Part shown: positions 8,618 through 16,369 of the stretch, piece by piece
Layout of the letters: every line of letters starts with the position of its first letter
How positions within the stretch are numbered: position 1 is the first letter of the stretch
Assembly: GCF_012933655.1 (NCBI RefSeq)
Contig: NZ_JABBJJ010000072.1
Span: 1 to 42,970 of the forward strand
Direction of reading: 5' to 3'
DNA from: Pyxidicoccus fallax
Lineage (GTDB): Bacteria; Myxococcota; Myxococcia; Myxococcales; Myxococcaceae
Length of the DNA stretch: 42,970 bases
Made by a program: the position numbers and the translations under genes
Notes under the pieces: generated by a model
What the model was told of the DNA's origin: nothing
Seen by the model: only the letters and a program-made list of their open reading frames with translations
Databases searched by the model: none

Positions 8618-9373
8618 CTACTTCGAGCCGCCTCCGCTCCAGGTCAGCAGGGCGCTCACCCCCAGGTGGTTCTCCCCACCGCGCTCCAGCCACCAGGGCA
8701 CGGAGACGCCCACCTCCACCGACTCCGCGGGCCGCACGTACAGGCCCGGCGCGAGGATGCCCGCATCGGTTCCCTCCTCGTTGCGCCACGCCGCCTCCAG
8801 CTTGGGCCGGAGCATACCGCTGCCCACCACCACCCCGAGGCCCAGGTCCGGCTGCACGGTGGCATCGCGCCCGCCACTGGAGGGCAGCACGTCGAGTTCC
8901 GCGCTGGCGTTGACCCCCACCGGGCCGAAGTCCTTGTACGCCAGCAGGAAGGGCGCCACGCCCGGCCGCAGCGACGCGTCGGGCGCGTCCCGCAGCGCGA
9001 GGACCTGCACACCCGTCGACACCGCCAGGCCCCGCTGCCCGTCGTTCACCAGCCCCCAGCTCGCCCCGATGCGCCCCTCCTCGAAGACGTCGCTCTCCCC
9101 CTCCGGAGAGAGCTCCGCCTCACCCTGGACCTGGAGCCGGTCGGTCAGGCCGTACTCGACATGCACCGGCATCTGGAACCGGGATTCTCCCGAGTCCTCC
9201 TCCCAGTCGAGCCCGCTGCCGGCCTCCAACTCATGGGCCTGATTCAGCGGAGCCTCCTCACCCAGGAAGAGCTCCTGGGCACGCCCCTCCACGCCTTCTT
9301 CTTGCGCCAGCGCGGGCGTGGCGAGCGCGAGCAACACAACGAGCGACTGCGGCTTGAACCGTCGGTTCGTCAT
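8618..9373 (-). CDS. Secreted protein, probable outer-membrane beta-barrel
   Basis: 251 residues. The ATG at 9373 gives a clean signal peptide (MTNRRFKPQS, a Leu/Ala core, cleavage after ALA at residue 23); longer in-frame starts only add low-complexity Arg/Ser sequence. The mature part has a short acidic segment and then strands alternating aromatic/aliphatic with small residues (HVEYGLTDRLQVQGEAEL, VGVSVPWWLERG), the look of small barrels related to the phenol-degradation MetA/transporter-like families. No enzyme motif is visible. It is convergent with the AAA+ operon (3 bp between stops) and divergent from the kinase gene, sharing a 232-bp control region with it. Location in the outer membrane is inferred from the strand pattern; the substrate is unknown. 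Confidence 0.8.
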   Translation of the reverse strand: MTNRRFKPQSLVVLLALATPALAQEEGVEGRAQELFLGEEAPLNQAHELEAGSGLDWEEDSGESRFQMPVHVEYGLTDRLQVQGEAELSPEGESDVFEEGRIGASWGLVNDGQRGLAVSTGVQVLALRDAPDASLRPGVAPFLLAYKDFGPVGVNASAELDVLPSSGGRDATVQPDLGLGVVVGSGMLRPKLEAAWRNEEGTDAGILAPGLYVRPAESVEVGVSVPWWLERGGENHLGVSALLTWSGGGSK

Positions 9374-9470
9374 GTCCTCAAGATGGAGACGGGCGAGCAG
9401 CGGCCGCAGGGCCCTCCGCCCGGTCTCGGCCAGCGCACGCCACCCTGGAGGCTCTCCGGACGGGTGAGCA

Positions 9471-9484
9471 CCCACCCGGGTGGG
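9471..9484. promoter_or_regulatory. 14-bp perfect palindrome between divergent genes
   Basis: CCCACCCGGGTGGG is its own reverse complement. It lies 98 bp before the outer-membrane protein start and 122 bp before the kinase start, in the only gap that serves both genes. A dimeric regulator site is possible. GC-rich palindromes also arise by chance at this base composition, and I see no second copy. Confidence 0.3.
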
Positions 9485-9587
9485 GTTCCCTGTCGCGAAA
9501 GCCGGGGCGGCACGCGCGGTCCAGCGCGAGAGGAGTGTATCGTCCGCCTGCGTCCTCCCCGAGCCGTACCGTCCCCGCATGACGCCC

Positions 9588-9597
9588 AGGAAGGTGG
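9588..9597 (+). promoter_or_regulatory. Ribosome binding site deciding the kinase start
   Basis: AGGAAGGTGG ends 8 bp before the ATG at 9606. The earlier in-frame ATG at 9579 has no purine-rich sequence ahead of it, and the still earlier one at 9480 would add a low-complexity leader. This supports the start at 9606, directly before the zinc-finger domain. Confidence 0.5.
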
Positions 9598-9605
9598 ACG
9601 TCCTC

Positions 9606-12600
9606 ATGCGCTGCATCGACGAGCCCCTCTTCATGAAGCTGCTGCTGGGCGAGCTGTCGCCCGAGCAGACCTCGGAGGTGGACGCCCACCTCGACACCTG
9701 CGCCAACTGCCGCCAGTTGGTGGCCCAGGGCCTGCGCGCGCAGAACCCGGAGGAGCCCGGCTCGGACCGGGAGCGGGACTCCCTGGCCGACCGCGCGGCG
9801 CCCACGCGGGACATGCCCCTGGAGAAGGGCACCGAAGTGGGGCGCTACCTCGTCCTGGAGCCCCTGGGCGCCGGCGGCATGGGCGTCGTCTACAGCGCGT
9901 ATGACCCGGAGCTGGACCGGCGCGTGGCCCTCAAGCTCTTGCGCGCGGGGGCGCTGGGGCTGGAGATGGAGCAGGGCCGCGCCCACCTCCTGCGCGAGGC
10001 CCAGGCCATGGCGCGCGTCTCGCACCCGCACGTGGTGCCCGTGTACGACGTGGGCACCTTCGGTCAGCAGGTCTTCCTCGCCATGGAGCTGGTGGAGGCG
10101 CAGACCCTGGGCGCGTGGCTGAAGGTGGCGCCGCGCCCGTGGCGGCAGGTGCTGGCGCTCTTCCTGGACGCGGGCCGGGGGCTCTCGGCGGCGCACGCGG
10201 CGGGCGTCGTGCATGGCGACTTCAAGCCGGAGAACCTCCTCGTCGGCCGCGACGGCCGCGTGCGCGTCACCGACTTCGGCCTCGCGCACCTCGGCGCGCC
10301 CGCCACGGACCTCCGCCCGGCTCCGGGCACGAGCCCGTCCACCTCCTCGGAGGACCTGACGACCCGCTCCGTCCTGGGCGGCACGCCGGCCTACATGGCG
10401 CCGGAGCAGCTCTGCGACGGCGTGCGCGCGGGCCCGAGCGGAGACCAGTTCGCGTTCTGCGTGGCGCTCCACGAGGCGCTGTATGGCGAGCGCCCCTTCG
10501 AGGGCCTCTCGCTGGACACCCTCAAGGCCGAGCTGCGCGCGGGGCGCGTGCGCCCTCCTCCCCCCGGCACGCGCGTGCCGCCCTGGCTGCGGCGCGTGCT
10601 GCTGCGCGGCCTGTCCGTGCGTCCCGAGGAGCGCCACCCGTCGATGGACGCCCTGCTGGCCGAGCTCCAGCGCGACCCGGCCGTGCGCTGGCGCCGGGGG
10701 CTGTCGGTGGCCGGCGGGCTGACGCTGCTGGCCGCCGCGGTGGGCCTCACCCATACGGTGCACACGCGCCGCGCGCAGGCCTGCGACGCCACGGCGGAGC
10801 TCGCCCCCGTCTGGGGCCCGGAGCGGCAGCAGGCCGTGGCGACCGCCTTCCTCGCCACCGGCCGCCCCTACGCGGACGCGACATGGCAGCGGGTGCGGCG
10901 CGAGCTGGACGCGTACACCGCCGCCTGGGCCACCACGCGCACCACCGCCTGCGAGGCCACGCGCGTGCGCGGCGGCCAGTCCGAGGAGGTGCTGGCGTGG
11001 CGCATGCGCTGCCTCGACAGCCGGCTCGCGGACGTGTCGGCCCTGTCCCGGCTGCTGTCGCGCGCGGACGCGAGCATGGTGGACGAGGCGCACCGCGCCG
11101 TGAAGGCACTGCCACCGCTGTCGTCCTGCTCGGAGGCCCTGGCCCCCGGCGGAGCGCCCGCGCCGGAGGACCCGGCCACCCGCGAGCGCCACCAGGAGCT
11201 CCGCGAGACGCTGGCGCAGGGCCGCGCGCTGAAGACCACCGGCCGTTACAAAGAGGGCGTGGCGCTGGTGGAGCCGGTGGCGAAGGCGGCGCGCGAGGCG
11301 GGAGACCGGCGCGAGGGCGCGGAGGCGTTCCTCCTCCTCGGTGAGCTGCGCGAGGGGGCCGGGGACTGGAAGGGCGCGGAGGAGGCGCTCTTCGAGGCGC
11401 TGGACGCGGCGGAGGCCACGCGCCAGGACGCGGTGGCCGCCCGGGCCTGGACGCTGCTGGTGCGCGTCTCCACCGTGGGGCTGGACGAGTACGCGCAGGC
11501 CTCGCGCTGGAGGAAGCGCGCCGCCGCCGCCATCGACCGGCTCGGCGGCGGCAACGAGCTCTTGCGCGTCAACCTCCTGACGTACGCGGGAACGCTGCTG
11601 CGCAAGCAGGGCCACTTCGACGAGGCCCTGGCCCAGCAGCGGCAGGCGCTGACGCTGGTCGAGCAGTCCTTCGGGCCGGACAGCCTGGAGGCCGCGGACG
11701 TGTACCAGGAGCTGGGCGCCACCCGGCTGGACCAGGGCGAGCTCGTGGAAGCGCGCGCGCACGTGGAGCGCGCGGTGGCCCTGACGCGGCAGGCCCTGGG
11801 CCCCGAGCACCCGGAGGTCGCCCGGGTGCGGCTCGCGCTGGTGCTCGTGCTCCGCTCGCAGAACGAGAACGGGCTGGCCGAGGCCCTGTGCCGCGAGGCC
11901 CTGGCCATCTTCGAGCGGACGCTGGGGCCCGACCATCCCCGCGTCTACGACGCGCTCAATGACCTGGGCTCCACGCTCGTCGTCCAGGGACGGATGGCCG
12001 AGGCCCTGCCCGTCTACGAGCGCTCTCTGGAGGTCGCCCGGAAATCGGACGGGCCCGAGAGCATGGGCGTCGCCATCATCTACAGCAACGTGGGGTTCCT
12101 GTTCTTCCAGCTGGAGGACTGGGACAAGTCCCAGGAGTACTTCCACCAATCCCTCGCCATCCGCCAGAAGCGGTTCGGCGCGTACGACGTGGGCCTGGTG
12201 CCGCCGCTGCGCCTCATCAGCCGCGCGCAGCTCCGGCAGCAGCGCTTCGATGATGCGGTGCGGAGCATCCAGCGCGCCGTCGACATCATGCTCATGCAGC
12301 AGGATGACTCGCGGGGGCTGTGGACCCTCCTGCTCAATGACCTGGGCTCCGCCCTCATCAAGGCGGGGCGGCCCCTGGAAGCCGTGGCGCCCCTGGAGCG
12401 CGCGCTGGCCGGGTGGGAGCGCGCCCAGCCCCAGACGGGCCAGCGCTCCGACACCCTCTTCCTGCTGGCGCGCGCGCTGTGGGAGTCGGGCAAGGACCGC
12501 GAGCGGGCCCTGCGGCTGGCCCGGGAAGCGAGGGCGAAGCTGACCGGAGACGACCCGTCCCGCTCCTTGTCCGTGGAGCGCGTCGACGCGTGGCTGGCCG

Positions 12601-12617
12601 AGCGGGGCGCGCGCTGA
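9606..12617 (+). CDS. Serine/threonine protein kinase with zinc-finger N-terminus and TPR sensor domain
   Basis: 1003 residues. A short anti-sigma-type zinc finger (HLDTCANC, residues 28-35) precedes a Hanks-type kinase domain (about 79-355): glycine loop GAGGMGVV (88-95), Lys110, catalytic loop HGDFKPEN (203-210), DFGLA (223-227) and GGTPAYMAPEQ. The HRD arginine is Gly, so this is a non-RD kinase that need not depend on activation-loop phosphorylation; all catalytic residues are present. One membrane helix (about 366-385) follows, then an outside domain of about 600 residues with TPR repeats of the kinesin-light-chain type (for example LGPEHPEVARVRLALVLVL). It should be an inner-membrane kinase with an outside TPR sensor, a layout common in myxobacteria. 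The last codons GGC GCG CGC TGA form one arm of a hairpin shared with the convergent peptidase gene. Confidence 0.95.
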   Translation: MRCIDEPLFMKLLLGELSPEQTSEVDAHLDTCANCRQLVAQGLRAQNPEEPGSDRERDSLADRAAPTRDMPLEKGTEVGRYLVLEPLGAGGMGVVYSAYDPELDRRVALKLLRAGALGLEMEQGRAHLLREAQAMARVSHPHVVPVYDVGTFGQQVFLAMELVEAQTLGAWLKVAPRPWRQVLALFLDAGRGLSAAHAAGVVHGDFKPENLLVGRDGRVRVTDFGLAHLGAPATDLRPAPGTSPSTSSEDLTTRSVLGGTPAYMAPEQLCDGVRAGPSGDQFAFCVALHEALYGERPFEGLSLDTLKAELRAGRVRPPPPGTRVPPWLRRVLLRGLSVRPEERHPSMDALLAELQRDPAVRWRRGLSVAGGLTLLAAAVGLTHTVHTRRAQACDATAELAPVWGPERQQAVATAFLATGRPYADATWQRVRRELDAYTAAWATTRTTACEATRVRGGQSEEVLAWRMRCLDSRLADVSALSRLLSRADASMVDEAHRAVKALPPLSSCSEALAPGGAPAPEDPATRERHQELRETLAQGRALKTTGRYKEGVALVEPVAKAAREAGDRREGAEAFLLLGELREGAGDWKGAEEALFEALDAAEATRQDAVAARAWTLLVRVSTVGLDEYAQASRWRKRAAAAIDRLGGGNELLRVNLLTYAGTLLRKQGHFDEALAQQRQALTLVEQSFGPDSLEAADVYQELGATRLDQGELVEARAHVERAVALTRQALGPEHPEVARVRLALVLVLRSQNENGLAEALCREALAIFERTLGPDHPRVYDALNDLGSTLVVQGRMAEALPVYERSLEVARKSDGPESMGVAIIYSNVGFLFFQLEDWDKSQEYFHQSLAIRQKRFGAYDVGLVPPLRLISRAQLRQQRFDDAVRSIQRAVDIMLMQQDDSRGLWTLLLNDLGSALIKAGRPLEAVAPLERALAGWERAQPQTGQRSDTLFLLARALWESGKDRERALRLAREARAKLTGDDPSRSLSVERVDAWLAERGAR

Positions 12618-12653
12618 GCCGCACCCCGCCCGGGCGGCACGTCAGCGCGCGCC
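12606..12653. terminator. Shared bidirectional hairpin spanning both stop codons
   Basis: GGCGCGCGCTGA (12606-12617) pairs perfectly with TCAGCGCGCGCC (12642-12653). Inside, GCCGC (12618-12622) pairs with GCGGC (12634-12638), leaving an 11-nt loop and a 3-nt bulge. Both arms are coding, so both convergent proteins end Gly-Ala-Arg-stop with identical codons. No T-run follows, as is usual at this GC content. A terminator acting on both strands is the simplest reading. Confidence 0.65.
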
Positions 12654-14171
12654 GGGCGTCGCCTGGCGCTCGGGCGAGCGGCCCCGGGTGCCATTGGTCC
12701 ACTCGTCCCAGACGTCGAAGGCCTTCATCTGCTGGGCCAGGTCGGTGGAGTTGACGAGGGACTCAATCTCGGCGCGGCTCTGGCGGGGCAGCTTCTCGTC
12801 CATGGTGGCGAAGCCCCAGGCGAGCGAGCCCACCACGGCCGCGTTGGTGCGCAGCGTGCGCGCGTCGCACTGCTCGAACTCGTCCGAGCGCGCGTGGTAG
12901 TTGGGCCCGTAGGTGGCCGCCTCCTGGTTGGCGATGAGGTTGGCCACGCCGTTCAGCATGAAGTCGTAGTTGTCGGTGCCCACCACCGGCACGTCCACCT
13001 GCGTGAAGGGCCCCAGGCCCTCCACCGGCTTCAGCGCCTTGTCCACCAGCGGCACCAGCGGCGGACGGCCGTTGGTGTAGAAGCCGGTGATGCGGCCGCA
13101 GCCGATGTCCACCGACAGCGCCATGGCGTGCCCGTCCAGCTCCGCCGCGTGCGTGCGCGTGTAGCCCGCCGAGCCGTGCATCCCCTGCTCCTCGCCGTTC
13201 CACAGCGCGAAGCGCAGGGTGCGCGCGGGCTTCAGGCCCAGCCGCTGCATCTGCCGCGCGAGGTCGATGAGCATCGCCACGTTGGCGCCGTTGTCGAGCG
13301 CGCCGCCGCCCAGGTCCCAGCTGTCCAGGTGCGCGCCCAGGACGACGACCTCGTCCGGCCGCGTGGTGCCGCGAATCTCGCCGATGACGTTCTTCGTCTC
13401 GTACGGGCCGCCCGTCTGCAAATCCAACGCCGCGTTGAGCGTCAGGGCCTTGCCCGCGCGCAGCAGCCGCAGCGCGCGCTTCGCGCCGTCGCGCTCCATC
13501 ACCAGCATCGGGCGGGTGTTCTTCTCCCCCACGGAGACGCTGTGCCGGTAGAGGTGGTTGCCGGGCCGGCTGCCCATGTAGACGACGCCGGCCGCGCCCG
13601 CGGCGAACGCGCGGGACTCGATGCCCACCGCCTCGTTGTACTCGCGGAACAGCCCGTCCACGTCCCGCAGCTCGTCCGTCTCCACCAGCAGGAAGGCGCC
13701 GCGCGCCCTGGCGCCCAGGCGCTTGTAGTCGGCCTCGGTGCCGCGCCCCGCGTCCACCAGCGGCGCGGACTGGCCGCCCTTCGGCGTGGCGGTGGAGAAG
13801 GGCATCGCGGCCACGCGCGGGGCGAAGCGCACGCCCTGCCCCTGCACGGTGGCGGAGGCGCTCCGCTCCAGCCACAGCATGGGCATGCGGAAGGCCTCCG
13901 CGCGCGCCGTCACGCCGGCCGCGCGGAAGCGCTCCAGCGCCCACTCCACGGAGCGGCGGTTGGCCTCGGAGCCGGTGGCGCGTCCACCCACCTCGTCCAC
14001 CAGCGAGCGCAGGTCGTCCAACATGGGCGTCCCCCCGAGCACGCTCCCGACGAGCAGCGCGGCCTCGCGCTCACGCGCGGACGGGGCGGCCTCCTCGGCT
14101 CCGGCGGCCATCGGGAGGGACACGGCGAGCGACAGCGCGGCGAGGCCGCGCGACAGACGGGAGCGGGACAT
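12642..14171 (-). CDS. Secreted M28-family zinc metallopeptidase (carboxypeptidase Q-like)
   Basis: 509 residues. The ATG at 14171 gives a Sec signal peptide (MSRSRLSRG, hydrophobic core, MAAGAEE); longer starts only add Arg/Pro-rich sequence. A PA-like domain interrupts the fold in the first half (around GARARGAFLLVETDEL), as in carboxypeptidase Q/aminopeptidase S relatives. All five metal ligands of family M28 can be read: His in GAHLDSWD, bridging Asp in GGALDNGAN, Glu of the NGEEQG pair (also the general base), Asp in SVDIGCG and His in NYHARSDEFE. It should be a two-zinc aminopeptidase or dipeptidase acting in the periplasm or outside, fitting a predator or scavenger. It converges with the kinase gene through a shared hairpin and diverges from a small lipoprotein gene. 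Confidence 0.95.
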   Translation of the reverse strand: MSRSRLSRGLAALSLAVSLPMAAGAEEAAPSAREREAALLVGSVLGGTPMLDDLRSLVDEVGGRATGSEANRRSVEWALERFRAAGVTARAEAFRMPMLWLERSASATVQGQGVRFAPRVAAMPFSTATPKGGQSAPLVDAGRGTEADYKRLGARARGAFLLVETDELRDVDGLFREYNEAVGIESRAFAAGAAGVVYMGSRPGNHLYRHSVSVGEKNTRPMLVMERDGAKRALRLLRAGKALTLNAALDLQTGGPYETKNVIGEIRGTTRPDEVVVLGAHLDSWDLGGGALDNGANVAMLIDLARQMQRLGLKPARTLRFALWNGEEQGMHGSAGYTRTHAAELDGHAMALSVDIGCGRITGFYTNGRPPLVPLVDKALKPVEGLGPFTQVDVPVVGTDNYDFMLNGVANLIANQEAATYGPNYHARSDEFEQCDARTLRTNAAVVGSLAWGFATMDEKLPRQSRAEIESLVNSTDLAQQMKAFDVWDEWTNGTRGRSPERQATPGAR

Positions 14172-14238
14172 GCGGGGAAGACCTCGGGGGTGTGGGAGGA
14201 GCGGCGCCAGCATTTCCGCCCCGGCCCTTCCCTTCAAG

Positions 14239-14259
14239 CCCCGCTGGGACGCAGCGGGG
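14239..14259. promoter_or_regulatory. Hairpin between two CATTTCCG repeats in a divergent promoter region
   Basis: CCCCGCTG (14239-14246), a 5-nt loop and CAGCGGGG (14252-14259) form a perfect 8-bp stem. Direct repeats CATTTCCG lie on either side, at 14211-14218 and 14262-14269. It sits between the divergent peptidase and lipoprotein starts, so it is more likely an operator or 5'-leader structure than a terminator. Confidence 0.35.
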
Positions 14260-14337
14260 AACATTTCCGGCGGGCGCCGTTGATAGGACGGATGGCGCGA
14301 TGACGCGCCTCCCACACCCGCCACACGGAGGTCCCCC

Positions 14338-14943
14338 ATGTCCCGTCGTTCCCTGTTCGCCCTCGGTCTGCTGCCCTTCGCGCTCGTCGCCTGTGGTCCC
14401 GCGGAGGACATCGCCGTCCCCGAGGAGGCCACCGGCACCGAGTCCCAGGCCGCGTGCGCCCCGGTGACGACCGTCACCTTCGGCACCGCCGACAACTTCG
14501 GCGGCGGACCGGATCCGCTCCCGTACGCCCCCACCGCGCTGCCGGAGTTCGTCAGCTACCTCAACTCCCAGGGCATTCCCACCGCGCGGCTCAAGACGCT
14601 GGATGACAGCACGGCCAACCGCCACACCGTGGCCACGCTGCGCCACGGCCTGCGCGGCTGCTTCGCACCCAGCTGCTCGCTGACGCTGTGCTTCCGCGCC
14701 CGCGCGCACCTGGACACGCCGCAGGACGACCGGGTGACCGTCTACAACACCGACTTCGGCACCTATGGCTTCCCGCAGGTCACCAGCCTGCCGGTGGTCC
14801 CCGCCCTGCGCGCCACCTGGAACCCGGGCGAGGCCGGCACCCTCTGCATGCCGCTCGACATGAGCCAGGTGGGCGACATGCTCCAGTTCCAGATGCAGGA
14901 CGACTCCGCCGTCGACGTCATCTGGATGACCCTGAGCTGCTGA
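14338..14943 (+). CDS. Small lipoprotein of unknown function
   Basis: 201 residues. GGAGG at 14327-14331 lies 6 bp before the ATG. The N-terminus is a lipoprotein signal: MSRRS, a hydrophobic stretch and lipobox LVAC with lipidated Cys19 followed by Gly, which does not suggest inner-membrane retention. The mature part begins with a Glu/Thr-rich tether and then a compact domain with several cysteines (GCFAPSCSLTLCFRARAHL, TLCMPLDM and the C-terminal LSC), so disulfide bonds are likely. I do not recognise the family and no catalytic motif stands out. It is divergent from the M28 peptidase and convergent with the MetE-like gene; CTGAGC/GCTCAG arms (14932-14937, 14960-14965) flank the two stops as a weak possible terminator. 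Confidence 0.85.
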   Translation: MSRRSLFALGLLPFALVACGPAEDIAVPEEATGTESQAACAPVTTVTFGTADNFGGGPDPLPYAPTALPEFVSYLNSQGIPTARLKTLDDSTANRHTVATLRHGLRGCFAPSCSLTLCFRARAHLDTPQDDRVTVYNTDFGTYGFPQVTSLPVVPALRATWNPGEAGTLCMPLDMSQVGDMLQFQMQDDSAVDVIWMTLSC

Positions 14944-14961
14944 CCCGCGGCATGGGGCCGC

Positions 14962-16041
14962 TCAGTCCCCGCAGAGCGCCAGGGTGGTCCGCATCACCTG
15001 GACCGCCTCGTCCCGGGAGCGCCGCCCCAGCCCGCAGGCGGCGGCCACGTCCACCCGCCGCCCCAGCGCGCGCTCCACGTGCTGGAGCACCGGCCGGGTC
15101 TCCGCCTCCGTCCAGCGCTCGTGCACGAGGCCGGCGACGAAGCGCGTCCGCTCGGGCAGCACCACGCGCGCGAGCGGCGCATAGAAGCGCGCGTCCGTGG
15201 GCGCCGTGCTCTCGCCCGCGGCGAATGGCACGTGGACATATTCCAGGGGCCGGTTCCCGGGCCACGCGCGCGTCAGGGCATTCACCAGCTCGGCGATGGG
15301 GCGCGCGTCCCCGAGCCGCCCGAGCGACGCATGGTTCAGGTCTCCAAGACACAGGTGCACCCCGAACCGGGCGCCCTCGGGTGCCTCCCGCGCGAAGCCC
15401 GCGAGCCGGGACGCGAAGTAGGACGCGAGGGGCGACTGGAGCAGCCCCGGTGCCTTGGACACCGTTACCAGCTCCACCGGCGCCTCGAGCTGGAAGACGA
15501 TGTCGGCCCCCCCCAGCGCGTGCAGCTGTCGCAGCTCGCGCAGGAGGGCCCCGCGGAAGGCGGCGCCCCACCGCAGGGCACCCACGGGCCCCAGGGTGAA
15601 CAGGGCCAGGTCGAGGTCGCCGGGCAGTCCCGCCTGGAAGCGAAGGTCCGGCATTCCGGCCTGCGCGCGCAGCCGCCGGAACACCTCGTAGCTCTCCGCG
15701 TAGGCGGCGACGTACCCCAGGTCGAGCGACGCCTCCGTCAGCCGGTGGCCCCGGCGCACACCGAAGGAGGGCACCTCCTTGTAGGAGCTCCAGTCCCCAT
15801 TCCGGCGCAGCTCCAGGTCGGGGTGCTTCCGGAACGAGTCGATGATGTGGGCAATCCAGTTCCGCCGCGTCCCGGCCTCGCCATCCGGGAGGAAGCGCAG
15901 GCGCTTCCCGAGCAGCTCCAGCGCGAGCCGCATCGCCTCCGCCGTCTCCGCGGCGGGGATGCTGCCCACCAGGTGCGCGGCACGGAGCGGCGCCACCTCC
16001 CGACCCTGTTCCACTCCAGCCTCCGCTGTCTCCTGCCGCAT
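14962..16041 (-). CDS. MetE-like (cobalamin-independent methionine synthase C-terminal type) protein
   Basis: 359 residues; AGGAG lies about 9 bp before the ATG. The sequence reads as a single TIM barrel of the UROD/MetE superfamily: LVGSIPAAETAEAM near the start, a FLPDGEAGTRRNWI segment, an IVFQLEAPVEL strand with an acidic residue where MetE has IQIDEPA, GVHLCLGD matching the His-x-Cys zinc pair of MetE, and AACGLGRRSRDEA matching the second zinc Cys. It is about half the length of full MetE (about 750 residues), with no N-terminal barrel. It may move a methyl or alkyl group to or from a thiol; calling it methionine synthase would be overreach. It stands alone, divergent from the six-PAS kinase gene. 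Confidence 0.75.
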   Translation of the reverse strand: MRQETAEAGVEQGREVAPLRAAHLVGSIPAAETAEAMRLALELLGKRLRFLPDGEAGTRRNWIAHIIDSFRKHPDLELRRNGDWSSYKEVPSFGVRRGHRLTEASLDLGYVAAYAESYEVFRRLRAQAGMPDLRFQAGLPGDLDLALFTLGPVGALRWGAAFRGALLRELRQLHALGGADIVFQLEAPVELVTVSKAPGLLQSPLASYFASRLAGFAREAPEGARFGVHLCLGDLNHASLGRLGDARPIAELVNALTRAWPGNRPLEYVHVPFAAGESTAPTDARFYAPLARVVLPERTRFVAGLVHERWTEAETRPVLQHVERALGRRVDVAAACGLGRRSRDEAVQVMRTTLALCGD

Positions 16042-16369
16042 GTGCTTGCTCCTCGCGCGGGGCGCCTCCTCGGCCCCCCTGTGTCGGCGGGGTCACCGCC
16101 GGTGTCCCGCACCGCGCCATGCAGAGTAGCCCACGGGTTGGCGGGGAGGCTCCGGCGGCCTCGCGAACCCGGGGGCCCGTCCCGCGCCGCTCGCCCCCTG
16201 GTCCGACCTGAAGTCCCGGGCGGCCGGAGGGACGAGGCACCGCCGTCCCGGATGACGTGGCTGGCACGACCGCGGGAGCAGGCGCCGGCTCCCGCGAATC
16301 CCGGCGCTCCGCTCCCGGTCGACTCCCGGAATGCGCAACCTCTGGAAGTGGTGTCGGGGAGGGACACGC
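16042..16369. other. Divergent intergenic region, 328 bp, no gene seen
   Basis: It separates the MetE-like gene and the six-PAS histidine kinase gene, transcribed away from each other, and must hold both promoters. GGAGGG at 16358-16363 is the likely ribosome binding site for the kinase GTG at 16370. Short GC-rich palindromic words (CACCGCCGGTG near 16096) are present but I cannot assign them. No open frame here looks like protein. Confidence 0.5.

Noticed and set aside
8618-9832. Longer form of the outer-membrane protein starting near 9832
   Set aside because: It would bury the clean signal peptide at 9373 and overlap the kinase gene start.
9378-12149. 923-residue minus-strand frame opposite the kinase gene
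   Set aside because: Low-complexity Arg/Gln/His composition; antisense to conserved kinase motifs.
16262-16277. TGGCACG as a sigma-54 -24 element before the six-PAS kinase
   Set aside because: The -12 position reads CGGG rather than TTGC at the required spacing.
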